This document shows, one piece after another, positions 10,801 to 22,372 of a stretch of DNA of 64,000 nt. Both the position numbers and the translations under genes were made by a program. The notes under the pieces were generated by a model. It did no database searches and was not told the origin of the DNA. It saw nothing but the letters and a program-made list of their open reading frames with translations. The stretch is from Trachythela sp. YZ-2020 (Eukaryota > Cnidaria > Anthozoa > Malacalcyonacea > Clavulariidae). Positions within the stretch are counted from its first letter, which is position 1, and every line of letters starts with the position of its first letter. Where the stretch lies: positions 1,054,001 through 1,118,000 of the forward strand of contig JADLSH010000363.1 of the NCBI GenBank assembly GCA_016169945.1. The letters are read 5' to 3'.

Positions 10801-13800
10801 AATTAACATTATTTTCTCACTTTGATAACTGCAGGTTGACCACCATTCGCTGGACGATAATGCTTAGTGAAACGCACCTATTCTTTGCTTGCACATGACG
10901 TCACTACGTGTGTAGCGCCCATCTTGGTTGATTTTAAGTTTTTTTGTCAGCCACGTTTTTAAATCGAAATAGTTGTTACTTTTTTTGGTTTTTTTTTGTT
11001 TTGAAAACATCTTACTGTATTATATGAATAGTATACGATTCAATACGACAAAGAATGAAGAGAATAGATTAGATTTTGCCACGAATCAAAATCAACCAAG
11101 ATATTTGCAAACGAGCAATTGTAATCTCATTCTCAAAGCTTTCTTGTATTACTTTTATGCTTTCTTACTTGGTATTCTTTGGCTATGAACGTAACTTTCT
11201 CATTACTACTGTGAGATGCCAGAACGTTGCCCAGGGAGACGTTCTTAAATCCTTCCTTCTGCCTGATATCATCATCTAGGCATTGAACAAAGCACAAAAA
11301 TTTATACCAGGGTGTCAGGAGAAAACTCAAGAGCACCATTCGAAGATGTCATGAAGATTCATGTTAAGGACATTTATTAGGAAATCCATTAACTAATAGG
11401 CGGAAAGAAAACTTTAGAAACATAAGGGACCGTTCATTTTTATTTGGGAGGGGGCTGGTGGAAATAGGGGGTGGGCCATCCAAAAAAAGATGGCCTTAAA
11501 GGGGTGGGCCACACGAAAAAATATTAGCAAAAGGGGGTGGGTCACGCAAAAAACGATACAATGTGTTGTTGTTCTGTTGCAAGAATGTCACCCTGAAAGC
11601 ACACGAAATGGCCATTCTGGGCTACTAAAATTCAAAATTTTCCGGGGGAGCATGCCCCCGAACCCCCAAGCTGTCCAAGACCCATAGAATGACTACGTAG
11701 ACTACGCAGTTAGGTTTAATCTCGCAACTGCTGCTCAAATAGATTCTGACACATCTTGAGCAAGATATTACAACATAGTTACAGCTTGTTCTATCTCTTG
11801 CTAGGTATAACTTGAAAATATATTTAAAGTATTAAATGTCAGCCAATGATCACAAAGCTTTTTGCTGTCAAAAACAAGATTTTAAGGTTACACGTACTTT
11901 GGATTTTTTAGGAGAGAAGGTTGGGAGGGGGGGTCATCTGAAAAATATTATTATTTAGGGGTGGGCCACTGGGAAAAAGTTGAGTATGAAGGAGTGGGCC
12001 ATGCCAAAGATTTAAGAGGGCTCACTAAATTCCACCAGCCCCCCCCCTCCCAGATAACAAATGAATGCCCCTAAAGTCACATAAAAGTGTTCAAAGAGGT
12101 CCAGTAAGCCAGTAAGGGCCTGCCGTTATTGATCCCTGATTCGTAAATTTTGTTTCGAGCATTCCCGTGGGCCTTTGTGTCCTATTGTTTTGGTTAGGGC
12201 TTCCCCATCTATTCCAATGTTACTACAGGAGGAACCGAGATATGCGGAGATAACCTATGATAGAGGTCAACAGTTCCTAAGCTGTTGTCCATTATGGTTC
12301 GTGGTGCAGAGTTCACGATTTGACCGATTTGTCAGATCCAATTCTCCTTCTGACGTATGTGATATACTGCATTTGCTGACAAGAGTAAGGCTATTGGCTC
12401 ATACCTGGCGAAAAGTGTAGTTGTTGCTGTATTGTGTGAAATCACATACGTCAGGAGGAGAGTCAGATCCGACCGTGTGAACAAACCTAGACTAAAGGTA
12501 CGTTCACACACAGCGATTTGTCGGGCCGATTTTAGGTTTTGCTGAATGTTAATGACGACTATTTTCAGTTGATGATGTCGCCAGATGACGTTTGCCACGT
12601 ATTTTTCAAACATCATTAACGTGCATCTGAAATCGGCCCGACAAATCGCTGTGTGTGAACGTACCTTAAACAACATTTAGTTTGCCTCGACTATGTATGT
12701 TATCGAATCCAACTTACAATTTGGAATGTTGATTCCTGCTGGCACTCCGCTAGAACCGAATCCCAAGACATCCAATGAAGTAAAATCTGGTCTTAGGAAC
12801 TTATCCTTCTCGTATTCTACTGGCCATGGCAACAGGGGAAGTAGATCTGTGGCTGCATTGACCAAATGTGCGAACTTTTTACTCATTTCTTTGTTGACCA
12901 TCGCCGCAAAACCTTCAAGATAGTAGGAGGAAATATTGGCACGTTTGGCATACCTCTACTTTATGCAGTTTAAATAAACTCTATTTATACTGGATATGGG
13001 TAAATATCAAGATTTTTCTCGGCATCTCGTTCTGCATCTTTCGTAATAGTAGAAGGTGTTAGTAAATGGAATACTCGAACGGAAATTTATATAAATTTTT
13101 TAGACCTAGCCAGGACCAGTTGCGAAAAATGCAACTTAGGCCCTCTGGCAGGAATTGAACCTGCGGCCCTGCCAGAGGACCCATTCCATCTACTAACACC
13201 TTCTACTATTAATCCCATCGAACGAGATGCCGAGAAAAATCTTGATATTTACCCATACACCATATACTGGCATCATTCCCATCTTATATACCGAACTTGC
13301 GGTTAATGCTCAGCAGCTGGACTCTGTAGCTCGGTTGGTTCTGGTTGGTTAGAGCGCCGCACTGGAATCGCAGGGCCGCCGGATTCAATTCCTGCCAGAG
13401 GGCCAAAGTTGCATTTCATACTGGATAGTCTATCACGTTTGTCTATATTGTTCTGCCTAGAGGCCCTAGACGTCCCTGCATTATTAGTCAAAAATATTTC
13501 CAATACGTCACCTTCAAATTCGCCACGCACACCAAACGGATCGCGGTAGCTTTCTATGAAACCTATGTAACTGATAAAAATATTTGAAGCTAGCATATAA
13601 TTTAAGCGAGAAATGAATGTTTTTAGTGTAGTTCAACTTCAAGAAGCTACCAAATTTAAATAGACAGGTAAAACGCCAATAATGGCTATAGCTCTGGGGG
13701 AAGACTTGCGACCAACAATTTAATATCGGAACTTAAATCTAAACTAAACCATCAAATCCAAACGATGATATCTGTGTCGTACCTTTCTATGACAGGACCT

Positions 13801-16800
13801 TTATCTTTGATCCAATGTCTTGAGCCATTCTTATGTGCTTCTATAGAGCCCGTGTTGAAACAATGAATGTAGTCTTTTAGCATTGCTGACTGATTACCGT
13901 CTGCGGAATATTTCTAAAATATAGAAACGTAAAGAAAAAGTTATGTATTGCCCTCTAGCTTTCGACTATGTTTCATATGTTATCTCTAAATAGACAAAAC
14001 ATTCTATTTAAACGGTTAAACTTTAGTGAGTTCTCACGCTAAAATGTATCCACGTTACCTCAGCTTCAGTCAGGTGTTGCACCATTTCTTTAAGAATGCC
14101 AGAGTAGTCACCACGTTGTACTTTGATGGTATTTTCTTAAAGACATGGTCACCAAGATAAGAAGGTACAGCGTCTTCTTGACCAGCTGGACCTGCCAGTG
14201 GCTCGGCTGGTTACACAAAAACATATATTATTAACGATTAACGATTAACGATTAACATTTCTATAGCGCAAATTTACATGTGAATATGATCAAATGCGCT
14301 TTACATCAAGTGTTACGCTTACTTAATTACATACTTAGCCTAGACTATTTTATCTTTACAACGATTGTGATATTACTTTCTTAACTGTGTTTATCCTAAC
14401 CCACCCTGTCAACTTTCCCTGTGGGAGGAAACCGAAGTGGAGAAAACCCACGACTTTCGGCAGAGCGTTGACCGACTCTTTTCACATCAGTCCGTTGCGA
14501 GAATCGAACCCACGAACTCAGAGGTGAAATGCGCTTGCCCTGACGACCGCGCCACCGAAGCCCCAAACTGAATGTTAGTTTAGAAATGGCATGCTTTCCA
14601 GTGCGACATGCACAAGTGAATTTTTCATAACATGGAACAACTTGTAACAAGGCTGCATGTTGAGTCAACAACCTCGTAGCAAGTTGTCAACAAGCCGATG
14701 ACAACTTCTCAACAAGCTGGGAACAAGCAGTGCGAACACATCTCGATGACAAGTTGTTGAAACAGCATTGATACAAGTCTGCTGCAGGTTTGTTACAACT
14801 TGTGCGTTTTTACGTGTGTACGAATCCGAAAAAGATTTCAATTTGAGGTGTTTGATAAACTCACGAGTGTACATGATATTAAATCTCACAAATTCTCAAC
14901 CTGTTGTTGCTGCTGAAGCTAAACGTAGCTGATACTCCGCTTTCCCATCTTTTTCCACTTTAAACAACCTGGTATTGTACGGACTGATTTCCTATATGTA
15001 TGGCAAAATATTGAGAATGAACTTTCGGTTATTGAAGGTAGAATATCGCGCGCAATTAAACCGCGATATCACTCGCAACATATTGAGCATGGACTGCTTC
15101 TGACGTTTCTGATATTTTTTATTCTCATTTAATTCTTTCATGTCTTTATGATATGTTACTTGAGGAAATGGTCGACGGAGTAAAATGCGGGTAACATGGC
15201 CTTAATATAAGCATAAGCACAAGAAAAAATATTTTTCTTTGCGACTTAGCTTGTTATACTTGCGCTTACTATACTCAATTCATCGTGTGAAGCAGACTTT
15301 TTAGACAATTATACAAACATGCAAAATCTTTGAAAACAAAAGAACAATTTTTAACCTATTACGCCAGTTCACTGATTACGCCCCAGCTAAGACCCAACAC
15401 TCCCCGACTAAAGCCAGATACTTTTACCCGACTTTACATATTTTGTTAAACAATAAATACGATTCGTATTTCCAAATTCGATTTTTGGAAAATCATGTTT
15501 TTTTCGTTGTTAGTAATTTGCAGTTTATATGAAAGAAGACTACAGCTTTTTTCTACTAAGACGCACTGAACAAAAAGAAGAAAAACAAAAAGAGTATTTT
15601 TGTTACAAGACCTTTTCTTTCATAAAATCTTGAACCAGTACAACATCATCACGCGTGCAGTTGCTTGAGTAATATGTTGATAATCCCTGAAAGTAAACAA
15701 AATTTTCTTGAAAATTGAAGAATATAGAATCACCAGTGTATAGAAACACTACTGCGCAGGAAAAATTCGTCCAAAATTCCAGCTCATCTCCCACGAGATT
15801 GCAGTATTAGGTGATTTACGTACATATTTTCATCATATTCTGACCTGTTCGTCCAGTCCAAGTTGTTTTCTTCTGCCATTCAAGTTATAAAGATCATCAA
15901 GAACTGCTACACAAAGCTTTTCAATAATTTCTTTCTCGTTTTTATAAGCTGCACTGCATGTTATGGCAAATTTGAATCTTTCCTATATTGAAATCACATC
16001 ATGTTAAATTGCGTCCGACAATTGAAAATTACAATATGCCACCCATTAGTAAAGGGGTAAAACAATTTCACAAAAATACCACCATAAAACTACATAAAAG
16101 TAGGTACGCTATGCGTACACATATCTGCATGGTAGCAACTGTTGGAAAATCAATTTATATTGTCAACTAGCTAGCTGGCTGTCTGTTTAACTGACCATCC
16201 GACTGGCCAATCGACCAACAGATCGATCAACTGGCCAACCGACTGACTGGTCGACCGACCAGTGGCCAACTGACTGGCCAACCGACCAACCAACTGGCCA
16301 ACCGACTGACTGGCAAACCAACTGGCCGACTGACCAGTGGCCAACTGACTGGCCAACCGACCAATTGGCCAACCAACTGACTGGCCAAGCAACCAACCGA
16401 CCGGCTAACTGACCCACTAACCAACTAATAGACTACTCTACTGATCAACCAATCAATCAACTGGCTAGCAACACTTTGAATAAATTAGCAACATCTGAAT
16501 GAATACATTAATGACCAATACTTTTTACACCAATACTTTTTACAGAACAATATATAAACATAACAACAGTCAAGAAGCCAATGCTAGCCAATAAACCCAT
16601 TAAGCAGCAATATCCTCTGATGCTCATTCTTTCATATTATGTTTAACGCTAGATGATTTTACCCATTAAAGGTTAATTGGTTAGGCCAAGTGCATGATTA
16701 TCAACAATATAACAAATTTAATTAATTCAACATGAAGTACCTTTGCCAGTCCTGGAATAAATTTAGTATCTCCAAATGACTTATAGTTTCCCATGTTACC

Positions 16801-17522
16801 ATAAAAACTAGCCACATAAACAATCAAACTCTGAAATATATAATCGATAGTAATATCAACTTAGTATATACTATAATGTACATTATAAAAACCTAATTGG
16901 TTATGGTGCTACAAATTGGTAAATTTTAATACGACAACTGCATATTGCATGAATGAACCCGGATCACAGAGATCCAATTCTCCTCTTGACATATGTGATT
17001 TACTGGATTTGCTGACAAGAGTAAGGCCATTGGCTCATACCTGGCAAAAATAGTTGTTACTGTATTGTGTGAAATCACATACATCAGGAGGAGAATTATG
17101 TGAATAGGCCTTTAATTGGAAGATAAGCATGCTATAGCATTGCTTATTGACTTAATGTTCCTTAAGCTATATGGCCACTAATCTTTACCTAAGATCACAT
17201 GACTCACATGACAATAGTAGCATACCTTTATTTCAATGTCAGACAAACCATGCTCTCCTTGAACTCCCTGTTGAGCAGCGGTACAAAAACTTTCCACGCT
17301 TTCTGCGCAGAAAATTTTTTGAAAGAGAAGAAAAATGCCTGGCGACTCCGGGGATGTTTGCAAAAGACAAATCAATGCACCTTGCCAGGACGCCCGACAT
17401 ATATAATGAGCGTATAACTTTTCCTTGGCGGTTAAGCCATCGAATGCTTTCTTACATTCTAAGAAATTGAATGGTACTTCGTTTGGTATTAAAAATTGTG
17501 AGAAATCGGTTGTGTTTGCCAT
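7820..17522 (-). CDS. DPP3: Dipeptidyl peptidase 3, complete 16-exon gene with one frameshift
   Basis: Cytosolic zinc exopeptidase (family M49) that removes dipeptides from the N-terminus of short peptides. Minus-strand exons: 17522-17226, 16830-16741, 15982-15845, 15686-15612, 14991-14901, 14206-14059, 13913-13783, 13570-13512, 12912-12718, 11275-11169, 10632-10540, 9877-9693, 9531-9411, 8809-8630, 8456-8306 and 7956-7820. All phases join, giving about 732 residues (human 737). The M49 zinc motif HELLGH is in exon 11 (about residues 462-467) and the second ligand motif EECRAE is in exon 12 (about 518-523). Exon 8 has the [13 protein letters not shown] segment. The start is the first in-frame ATG. 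Exon 6 has a one-base gap near 14136-14141: the frame before it (GDHVF) and the conserved frame after it (VQRGDYSG) differ by one base. Divergent from PMVK. Confidence 0.93.
8880..9290 (-). repeat. Tandem array of SINE tail units (about 115 bp, 4 copies)
   Basis: Four successive units of the segment CTATCAGTTCTGA...CTAGAGGTCCAGT...TTCAGTGTTACTACAAGATGA. The same unit appears in plus orientation, three times in tandem, at 38390-38705. It is the 3' part of SINE family B and lies in a DPP3 intron. Confidence 0.7.
9577..9643 (+). repeat. (TATGG)n pentanucleotide microsatellite
   Basis: About 13 near-perfect copies of GGTAT. It lies 50 bp downstream of DPP3 exon 12 on the gene strand, and is in opposite orientation to the array at 10190-10427. 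Confidence 0.95.
10190..10427 (+). repeat. (CATAC)n pentanucleotide array, partly degenerate
   Basis: About 240 bp of CCATA units with ATATA interruptions, the reverse complement of the 9577-9643 array. It lies in the DPP3 intron between exons 11 and 12. Confidence 0.95.
10430..10512 (-). repeat. tRNA-like head of SINE family B
   Basis: On the minus strand it reads a box-A-like TGGTGGCACAGTGGAATAG and a box-B-like GGGTTCGATTTC. It directly adjoins the CATAC array. Confidence 0.6.
11426..12071. mobile_element. Harbinger-like MITE, about 646 bp
   Basis: Ends are GGGACCGTTCATTTTTATT and AATGAATGCCCC, with TAA outside each. The interior holds GGGGTGGGCCA modules. Related by its terminus to 7030-7352. 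It lies in a DPP3 intron; the 65-residue ORF inside is not a gene. Confidence 0.6.
12300..12480. mobile_element. Short inverted-repeat element (copy 1)
   Basis: CTTCTGACGTATGTGAT at the left and ATCACATACGTCAGGAG at the right form inverted ends around GCTGACAAGAGTAAGG. A second copy lies at 16965-17100. Confidence 0.6.
12494..12669. mobile_element. 170-bp inverted-repeat MITE
   Basis: AAGGTACGTTCACACACAGC and its reverse complement bound the element, and the GATTTGTCGGGCCGATTT motif extends the terminal repeat to about 40 bp. No ORF. Confidence 0.7.
13005..13257. repeat. Inverted repeat with about 70-bp arms around a SINE-D fragment
   Basis: The arm at 13005-13078 (GGGTAAATATCAAGATTTTT...) is the reverse complement of 13187-13257. 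Between them lies a minus-strand tRNA-like piece (CCTCTGGCAGGAATTGAACC). A similar arrangement recurs at 38728-38910. Confidence 0.6.
13315..13412 (+). repeat. tRNA-derived SINE head (family D)
   Basis: TAGCTCGGTTGGTT...TTAGAGCGCCGCACTGG resembles a tRNA 5' half with box A, and GATTCAATTCCTGCCAGAGG resembles box B. A 9-bp duplication (GGTTCTGGTT) in the D-arm rules out a functional tRNA. Confidence 0.55.
14225..14573 (-). repeat. tRNA-derived SINE family A, near full length
   Basis: On the minus strand: head GGGGCTTCGGTGGCGCGGTC with box A, box B GGTTCGATTCTCGC, a middle TTTTCTCC...GAGGAAA portion, and a 3' tail with tandem TTAATCG. Nearly the same sequence occurs at 43097-43432. Confidence 0.8.
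14635..14812. repeat. AACTTGTT-rich imperfect-palindrome repeat
   Basis: Same motif order as at 1365-1575, ending near TTTTTACGTGTGTACG. It lies between DPP3 exons 5 and 6. Confidence 0.6.
16175..16440. repeat. Minisatellite of (A)CTGGCCAACCGA units
   Basis: About 265 bp of irregular 11-16-bp units built from ACTGGCCAACCGAC and GACCAGTGGCCAACTG. It lies in a DPP3 intron. Long open frames on the minus strand reflect the repeat and are not coding. Confidence 0.9.
16965..17100. mobile_element. Short inverted-repeat element (copy 2)
   Basis: Second copy of the 12300-12480 element: TCCTCTTGACATATGTGAT ... ATCACATACATCAGGAGGA around GCTGACAAGAGTAAGG. It lies in DPP3 intron 1. Confidence 0.6.
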
Positions 17523-18336
17523 TTCTGACACAAATTAAATATTCAATGGTATTCTTGACTATATGAGAGTACCTCCTCCGCAGGCAACTTTGTGGAAAAC
17601 GGCAGAATTACGCAATAATTTCATAGGCATGAGGGAGTAACAGTGGATAGTGACGGATAATTGGAGCTGGTCTGCGCAATTTTGGTTATAATTCCATGAC
17701 ACGCAATCACGAATATTTCTCTTTGATCTTGACCCCAATCCCGACCCAATCCCTAACCCTATTTCGTGCGTGTCATGGAATAGACTCTTTCGATAATTAC
17801 GTCACATCCGCCTATTTGGCCTGGGATCCTCGCTTTCGTGCATCAAGACGAAACGTGATTGGCCCACTGTTCGTGGGAGTGAGGCTCCCAGGCCAAATGA
17901 CGTAATTATCGAAAGAGTCTATTGTAACCGCAATTTTTGCCAAGTATTGCACAATTCTGGCGTTTACGAAGAGTTGCCTGCGGAGGAGGCTATGAGAGTA
18001 CTTTGTTTATGAAAAACATGACTCAGAATGATGTGTTTCCACTTATTCAAAAAGAAATTTCCATTCGTGAACACTATTTTGCTTTTATATTATGTAATAT
18101 GTACAATAATGTACAATATTTTGTACAATTTGTCTCGTTTATTATAACCCTCTTTTCTTCTATACTTGTGAGATAGCCATATATATCGTGTATATGAGAT
18201 ATCTATGGAGATAGCTAAGGTTTAACTTAAACGATCAGTAAAACGATCTGCAGGAACAACTGAGAACGAAGTGTAATTTTGATGTATGGGAAGGAGGCAG
18301 TTCAAATATTGCTGACTAAGCATTTTTGAATTAAAT
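17523..18336. promoter_or_regulatory. Divergent promoter interval between DPP3 and PMVK
   Basis: 814 bp between opposing start codons. It contains an inverted-repeat element at 17780-17925. No core promoter element could be assigned. Confidence 0.4.
17780..17925. mobile_element. 145-bp inverted-repeat MITE in the DPP3/PMVK interval
   Basis: AATAGACTCTTTCGATAATT and its complement AATTATCGAAAGAGTCTATT bound it; the GACGTAATT / AATTACGTCA extension and GGCCTGGGA / TCCCAGGCC make the arms about 50 bp. Confidence 0.7.
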
Positions 18337-18888
18337 ATGGCGGACAGTCCAGCAGTCGTAATGCTATTTAGCGGCAAAAGAAAGTCTGGTAAAGATTATG
18401 TAGTCACAAAATTAGCAGAAATGCTAGGAGATATGAATTGCGATGTTTTAAGGCTTTCTGGTCCTTTAAAGAAACAGTATGCAATTGAACACAACTTAGA
18501 TTTTAACAAGCTTTTGGACTCGTCCTCTTACAAAGAGAAGTATCGAAGTGCAATGATTTCTTGGGGCGAAGCGAAGAGAAGGGCAGATTCGGATTTCTTT
18601 TGTAACCTGGCGACAAAAGAAGCAAGAAGGCCTGTTTGGATTATCTCTGATGCACGCCGCAAGACAGATCTTGAATATTTTTGTGCGAGGTATAAGACCA
18701 TTCATGTGCGAGTTATAGCTAGCGAGGAAACACGAGTGACGCGAGGCTGGAGTTTTGTAGCGGGTGTAGATGACGCGGAATCTGAATGTGGACTTGATCA
18801 AGAGTGTTTTGATATTATTGTGGACAACGATGGTGATACAGAAACATTGCAAAGGACGTTAGAAAAGTTGACGCAGATTGCGCAATAG
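18337..18888 (+). CDS. PMVK: Phosphomevalonate kinase (animal type), intronless
   Basis: Animal-type phosphomevalonate kinase converts mevalonate 5-phosphate to the diphosphate with ATP in the mevalonate pathway. 183 residues (human 192). The N-terminal P-loop-like GKRKSGKDYV (about residues 13-22) binds ATP. RLSGPLKKQYA, DSSSYKEKYR and WGEAKRRAD follow in the family order, then ISDARRKTDLEYF and RVTRGWSF. The C-terminus (CGLDQ...DIIVDNDGD) matches family ends. The first ATG sits in ATATGGCGG. No frame break. The whole coding sequence is in one exon, unlike the multi-exon vertebrate gene, so an old retrocopy is possible. No poly(A) tract is obvious, but AATAAA follows at 18913. Confidence 0.95.
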   Translation: MADSPAVVMLFSGKRKSGKDYVVTKLAEMLGDMNCDVLRLSGPLKKQYAIEHNLDFNKLLDSSSYKEKYRSAMISWGEAKRRADSDFFCNLATKEARRPVWIISDARRKTDLEYFCARYKTIHVRVIASEETRVTRGWSFVAGVDDAESECGLDQECFDIIVDNDGDTETLQRTLEKLTQIAQ

Positions 18889-18912
18889 ACACTGAATAGA
18901 CAATAAGACAGA

Positions 18913-18918
18913 ATAAAT
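18913..18918 (+). terminator. Probable poly(A) signal of PMVK
   Basis: AATAAA 24 nt after the PMVK stop codon. Further AT-rich sequence follows. Confidence 0.55.
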
Positions 18919-19765
18919 AGCCTACTAAAATTATGAATGAATTGCTGAATACGAATTATAATAAAATGTATATAAATTTGTGAGCGTACTATATATTTAT
19001 TGAAGTATTAAATTTTGTAAAAAAAGATTATGGGTATGAAATACTGCTACTTTTTATCTTTTTCAAAGCGGTGTGTTTCACGAGTTTGCATAATAACCCT
19101 TGCGCAACTATGGTGCTATGCTGTACCAGGTGTCTCTTGTTGGACTTCGTGAAACCATCGTGAAACGTGCATAAAGTAAAGATCATATTACGCGAGACAT
19201 TCAGACTCATGTTCCACCACAGATCTGTATTTCCCTTTTTCAAATGTACCTCGAAAGTGTCCAGGGCTCAATATTTTTAGTGCCTGGAAGCAAGATTCAT
19301 AACTTCAAAGTGTGACTGCAAAAATGTACTTTAGGTTTTGGGAGCTAAATATTGATAAAATGTCAGTATTTTAAAACTGTGCCTACGCAAATTCAAAAGG
19401 TGCCTGTGAGCAGCGCATTTTAATGATGCCCTGACAGTGTATAAAAAAAATGCGAACTTTGACTGTAAATTACGCCATTTATACGGCATGTGTACAAAAA
19501 TACAGTAGTGTGTACACTTGATAAAGCACAAAAAATTGAAGAATTAAAAATGTTCCTGGATCTTTTTCTGACGCCAAATATGGAAAATGCCTCCTCTGGA
19601 ACATTGACGATATATTCTTCTCAAACTCATTAATAATTCATGAGCAAAACACAAAGGAAATCACCACCGTATCGTTGTCTTGGTACCACGGTAATAAACA
19701 CCCATACATTAACTCAACTTTCGCGTTGAATTTCTCTTTAATTAAATACTGGTTTGTTTGAGAAG

Positions 19766-19911
19766 CTATATCATACACTCGAAGTCGTTTATTATAGTGA
19801 TTTAAAAACACCTCAAAGTATGTTAAAAAACTCGGCTAGCGCCTTGTTTTTCAACACACTTTTCGGTGTTTCAAATCACTATAATAAACTCCTTCTCTTG
19901 TATGATATATT
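19766..19911. mobile_element. Palindromic MITE, about 146 bp
   Basis: TTTATTATAGTGATTTAAAAACACC at the left is mirrored by GGTGTTTCAAATCACTATAATAAA at the right, with outer TATCATACA / TGTATGATA. The rest of 18919-20109 shows no gene. Confidence 0.7.
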
Positions 19912-20109
19912 ACCTATCAACCTGTATTGTACCTTGACCTAGCTGCTAGCAGCACGAAATTCGGTCAGTGAAATGTAAATTTTTGTGCCATCATTGAGAC
20001 TGCCTAAAACTTTATCACGTGACTAAATATTTCTGTGGGATTGGCTGATTAGCTCGAGAATTATTAATATTTAACTAAAGATTTTATATCCCTGTTCCCG
20101 GCCTGCCTA

Positions 20110-21238
20110 AAGCCCCGGTCAAACGAGGATGAGAGTTGATGAGAGTTAATAAGAGTTGCAACTCTCGCTCGCGTTTGACCGCCAACTCTCATCGATTCTC
20201 ATCAACTCTCATCAACTCTCATCAACTCTCATCAACTCTCATCAACTCTCATCAACTCTCATCAACTCTCATCAACTCTCATCAACTCTCGTCAACTCTC
20301 GTCAACTCTCGTCAACTCTCGTCAACTCTCATCAACTTTGAGCTGGTTCAAATTTTGATGAGAGTTGATGAGAGTTTTGCTCGTTTGACCGGTCAAAAGA
20401 GTTGCATAAGAATTTTAAACAACTATAATCAGACGTGACTAGTGTTTTGAACTTTCTATGAGAATTAGCTTAACAATTACACGTTATAACTGTGTCTATA
20501 ACAAGAAAAGCTAAGAAGGAAATTTAAACACTTTGTTTACCAAAATTAAAGAATTTTCCTCAGGCTCAGGGTTCCGTTTCGCGCGCTAAATTATTTCTGT
20601 CGCGACTCTCATGCAACTCTTGTTCTCGTTTGACCGGGGCATGAGAGTTGAGAAAACTCTCATACAAATTAACTCTCGCTCGCCAACTCTCATCAAGTAA
20701 ATCCTGCTGTAAGTGGTCCATGCATAAGGCCCTTTGCACCTGCGACATATTGCATAGCAGTATTACAGGTATGTGTTTTGGTTTGTGGCAAACCTTGGGA
20801 TCCGCTACATAGTCAGTGCTTTAACCTAGTGGCCCTCTAAATTATCTAAATACAATTATATCTCAATAGTATTGTAACAAGATTTGAAAAAAGTAAATTA
20901 AGATGCGACTGTCTAGTGACTATAGTATTGATTGAATATACTTCAGAATTTGCATGATTAGTTATTCAACATAATTATTTGCGCTGATAAAGAGTCGAGC
21001 TAATTTAATGGTGGACAGCTTTGTCAAACATGAAATAAACATCGCGTGTTTCATACAAAAACAAATCAAATTATCGTCTATATTATATTTTTCTGCAAAA
21101 ACAAACGGTTTTAATGGCCGTCACTGACATTGTCGTTGTTAAATAAATATGTGGTTATATGCTTCTCAACGATCGTTAACTAAACTAAAGATCTGATTCC
21201 ACGAGTGTTTTTTCTCAGCGAAATGCGAAAAATAAGAG
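20110..21238 (+). repeat. Tandem segmental duplication, copy 1, with decamer minisatellite
   Basis: Starts at an element terminus AGCCCCGGTCAAACGAGGAT. It holds about 14 copies of the decamer ATCAACTCTC (20195-20337), then a shared tail through TCTCAGCGAAATGCGAAAAAT. Copy 2 follows directly. The apparent ORFs are translations of the decamer in two frames. Confidence 0.85.
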
Positions 21239-22372
21239 TTGCAACTCTCGCTCGCGTTTGACCGCCAACTCTCATCGATTCTCATGCACTCTCATCAACT
21301 CTCATCAACTCTCATCAACTCTCATCAACTCTCATCAACTCTCACCAACTCTCGTCAACTCTCGTCAACTTCATCAACTCTCGTCAACTCTCGTCAACTC
21401 TCATCAACTTCATCAACTCTCGTCAACTCTCACCAACTCTCGTCAACTCTCATCAACTTTGAGCTGGTTCAAATTTTGATGAGAGTTGATGAGAGTTTTG
21501 CTCGTTTGACCGGTCAAAAGAGTTGCATAAGAATTTTAAACAACTATAGTCAGACGTGACTAGTGTTTTGAACTTTCTATGAGAATTAGCTTAACAAAAT
21601 AACACGTTATGACTGTGTCTATAACAAGAAAAGCTAAGAAGGAAATTTAAACACTTTGTTTACCAAAATTAAAGAATTATCCTCACGCTCAGGGCTCCGT
21701 TTCGCGCGCTAAATTATTTCTGTCGCGACTCTCATGCAACTCTTGTTCTCGTTTGACCGGGGCATGAGAGTTGAGAAAACTCTCATACAAACTTTCGCTT
21801 GCCAACTCTCATCAAGTGAATCCTGATGTAAGTGGTCCATGCATAAGGCCCTTTGCACCTGCGACTATATTGCATCAGCAGTATTACAGGTATGTGTTTT
21901 GGTTTGTGGCAAACCTTGCGATCCGTTACATAGTCAGTGCTTTAACCTAGTGGCCCTCTAAATGATCTAAATACAATAGGTAAAAGTAATACTAAATAGT
22001 TATATAAACTAGTATTGTAACAAGATTTGAAAAAAGCAAATTAAGATGCGACTGTCTAGTGACTATAGTATTGATTGAATATACTTCAGAATTTGCATGA
22101 TTAGTTATTCAACATAATTATTTGCGCTGATAAAGAGTCGAGCTAATATAATGGTGGACAGCTTTGTCAAACATGAAATAAACATCGCGTGTTTCATACA
22201 AAAACAAATCAAATTATCGTTTATATTATATATTTCTGCAAAAACAAACGGTTTTAATGGCCGTCACTGACATTGTCGTTGTTAAATAAATATGTGGTTA
22301 TATGCTTCTCAACGGATCGTTAACTAAACTAAAGATCTGATTCCACGAGTGTTTTTTCTCAGCGAAATGCGA
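21239..22372 (+). repeat. Tandem segmental duplication, copy 2
   Basis: Repeats copy 1 from GCAACTCTCGCTCGCGTTTG to TCTCAGCGAAATGCGAAAAA with few changes. The decamer tract (21285-21455) differs in length and in internal order (ATCAACTTC variants). It contains a short extra AT-rich insertion near 21980-22015. Confidence 0.85.

Noticed and set aside
16171..16424. Minus-strand Gly/Ser/Trp-rich ORFs in three frames
   Set aside because: Produced by the CTGGCCAACCGA repeat; open in all frames, typical of a unit whose length drifts.
20136..21559. ORFs of 60-106 residues with INSHQLSSTL repeats
   Set aside because: They are frame-by-frame translations of the ATCAACTCTC minisatellite, with no start context or domain.
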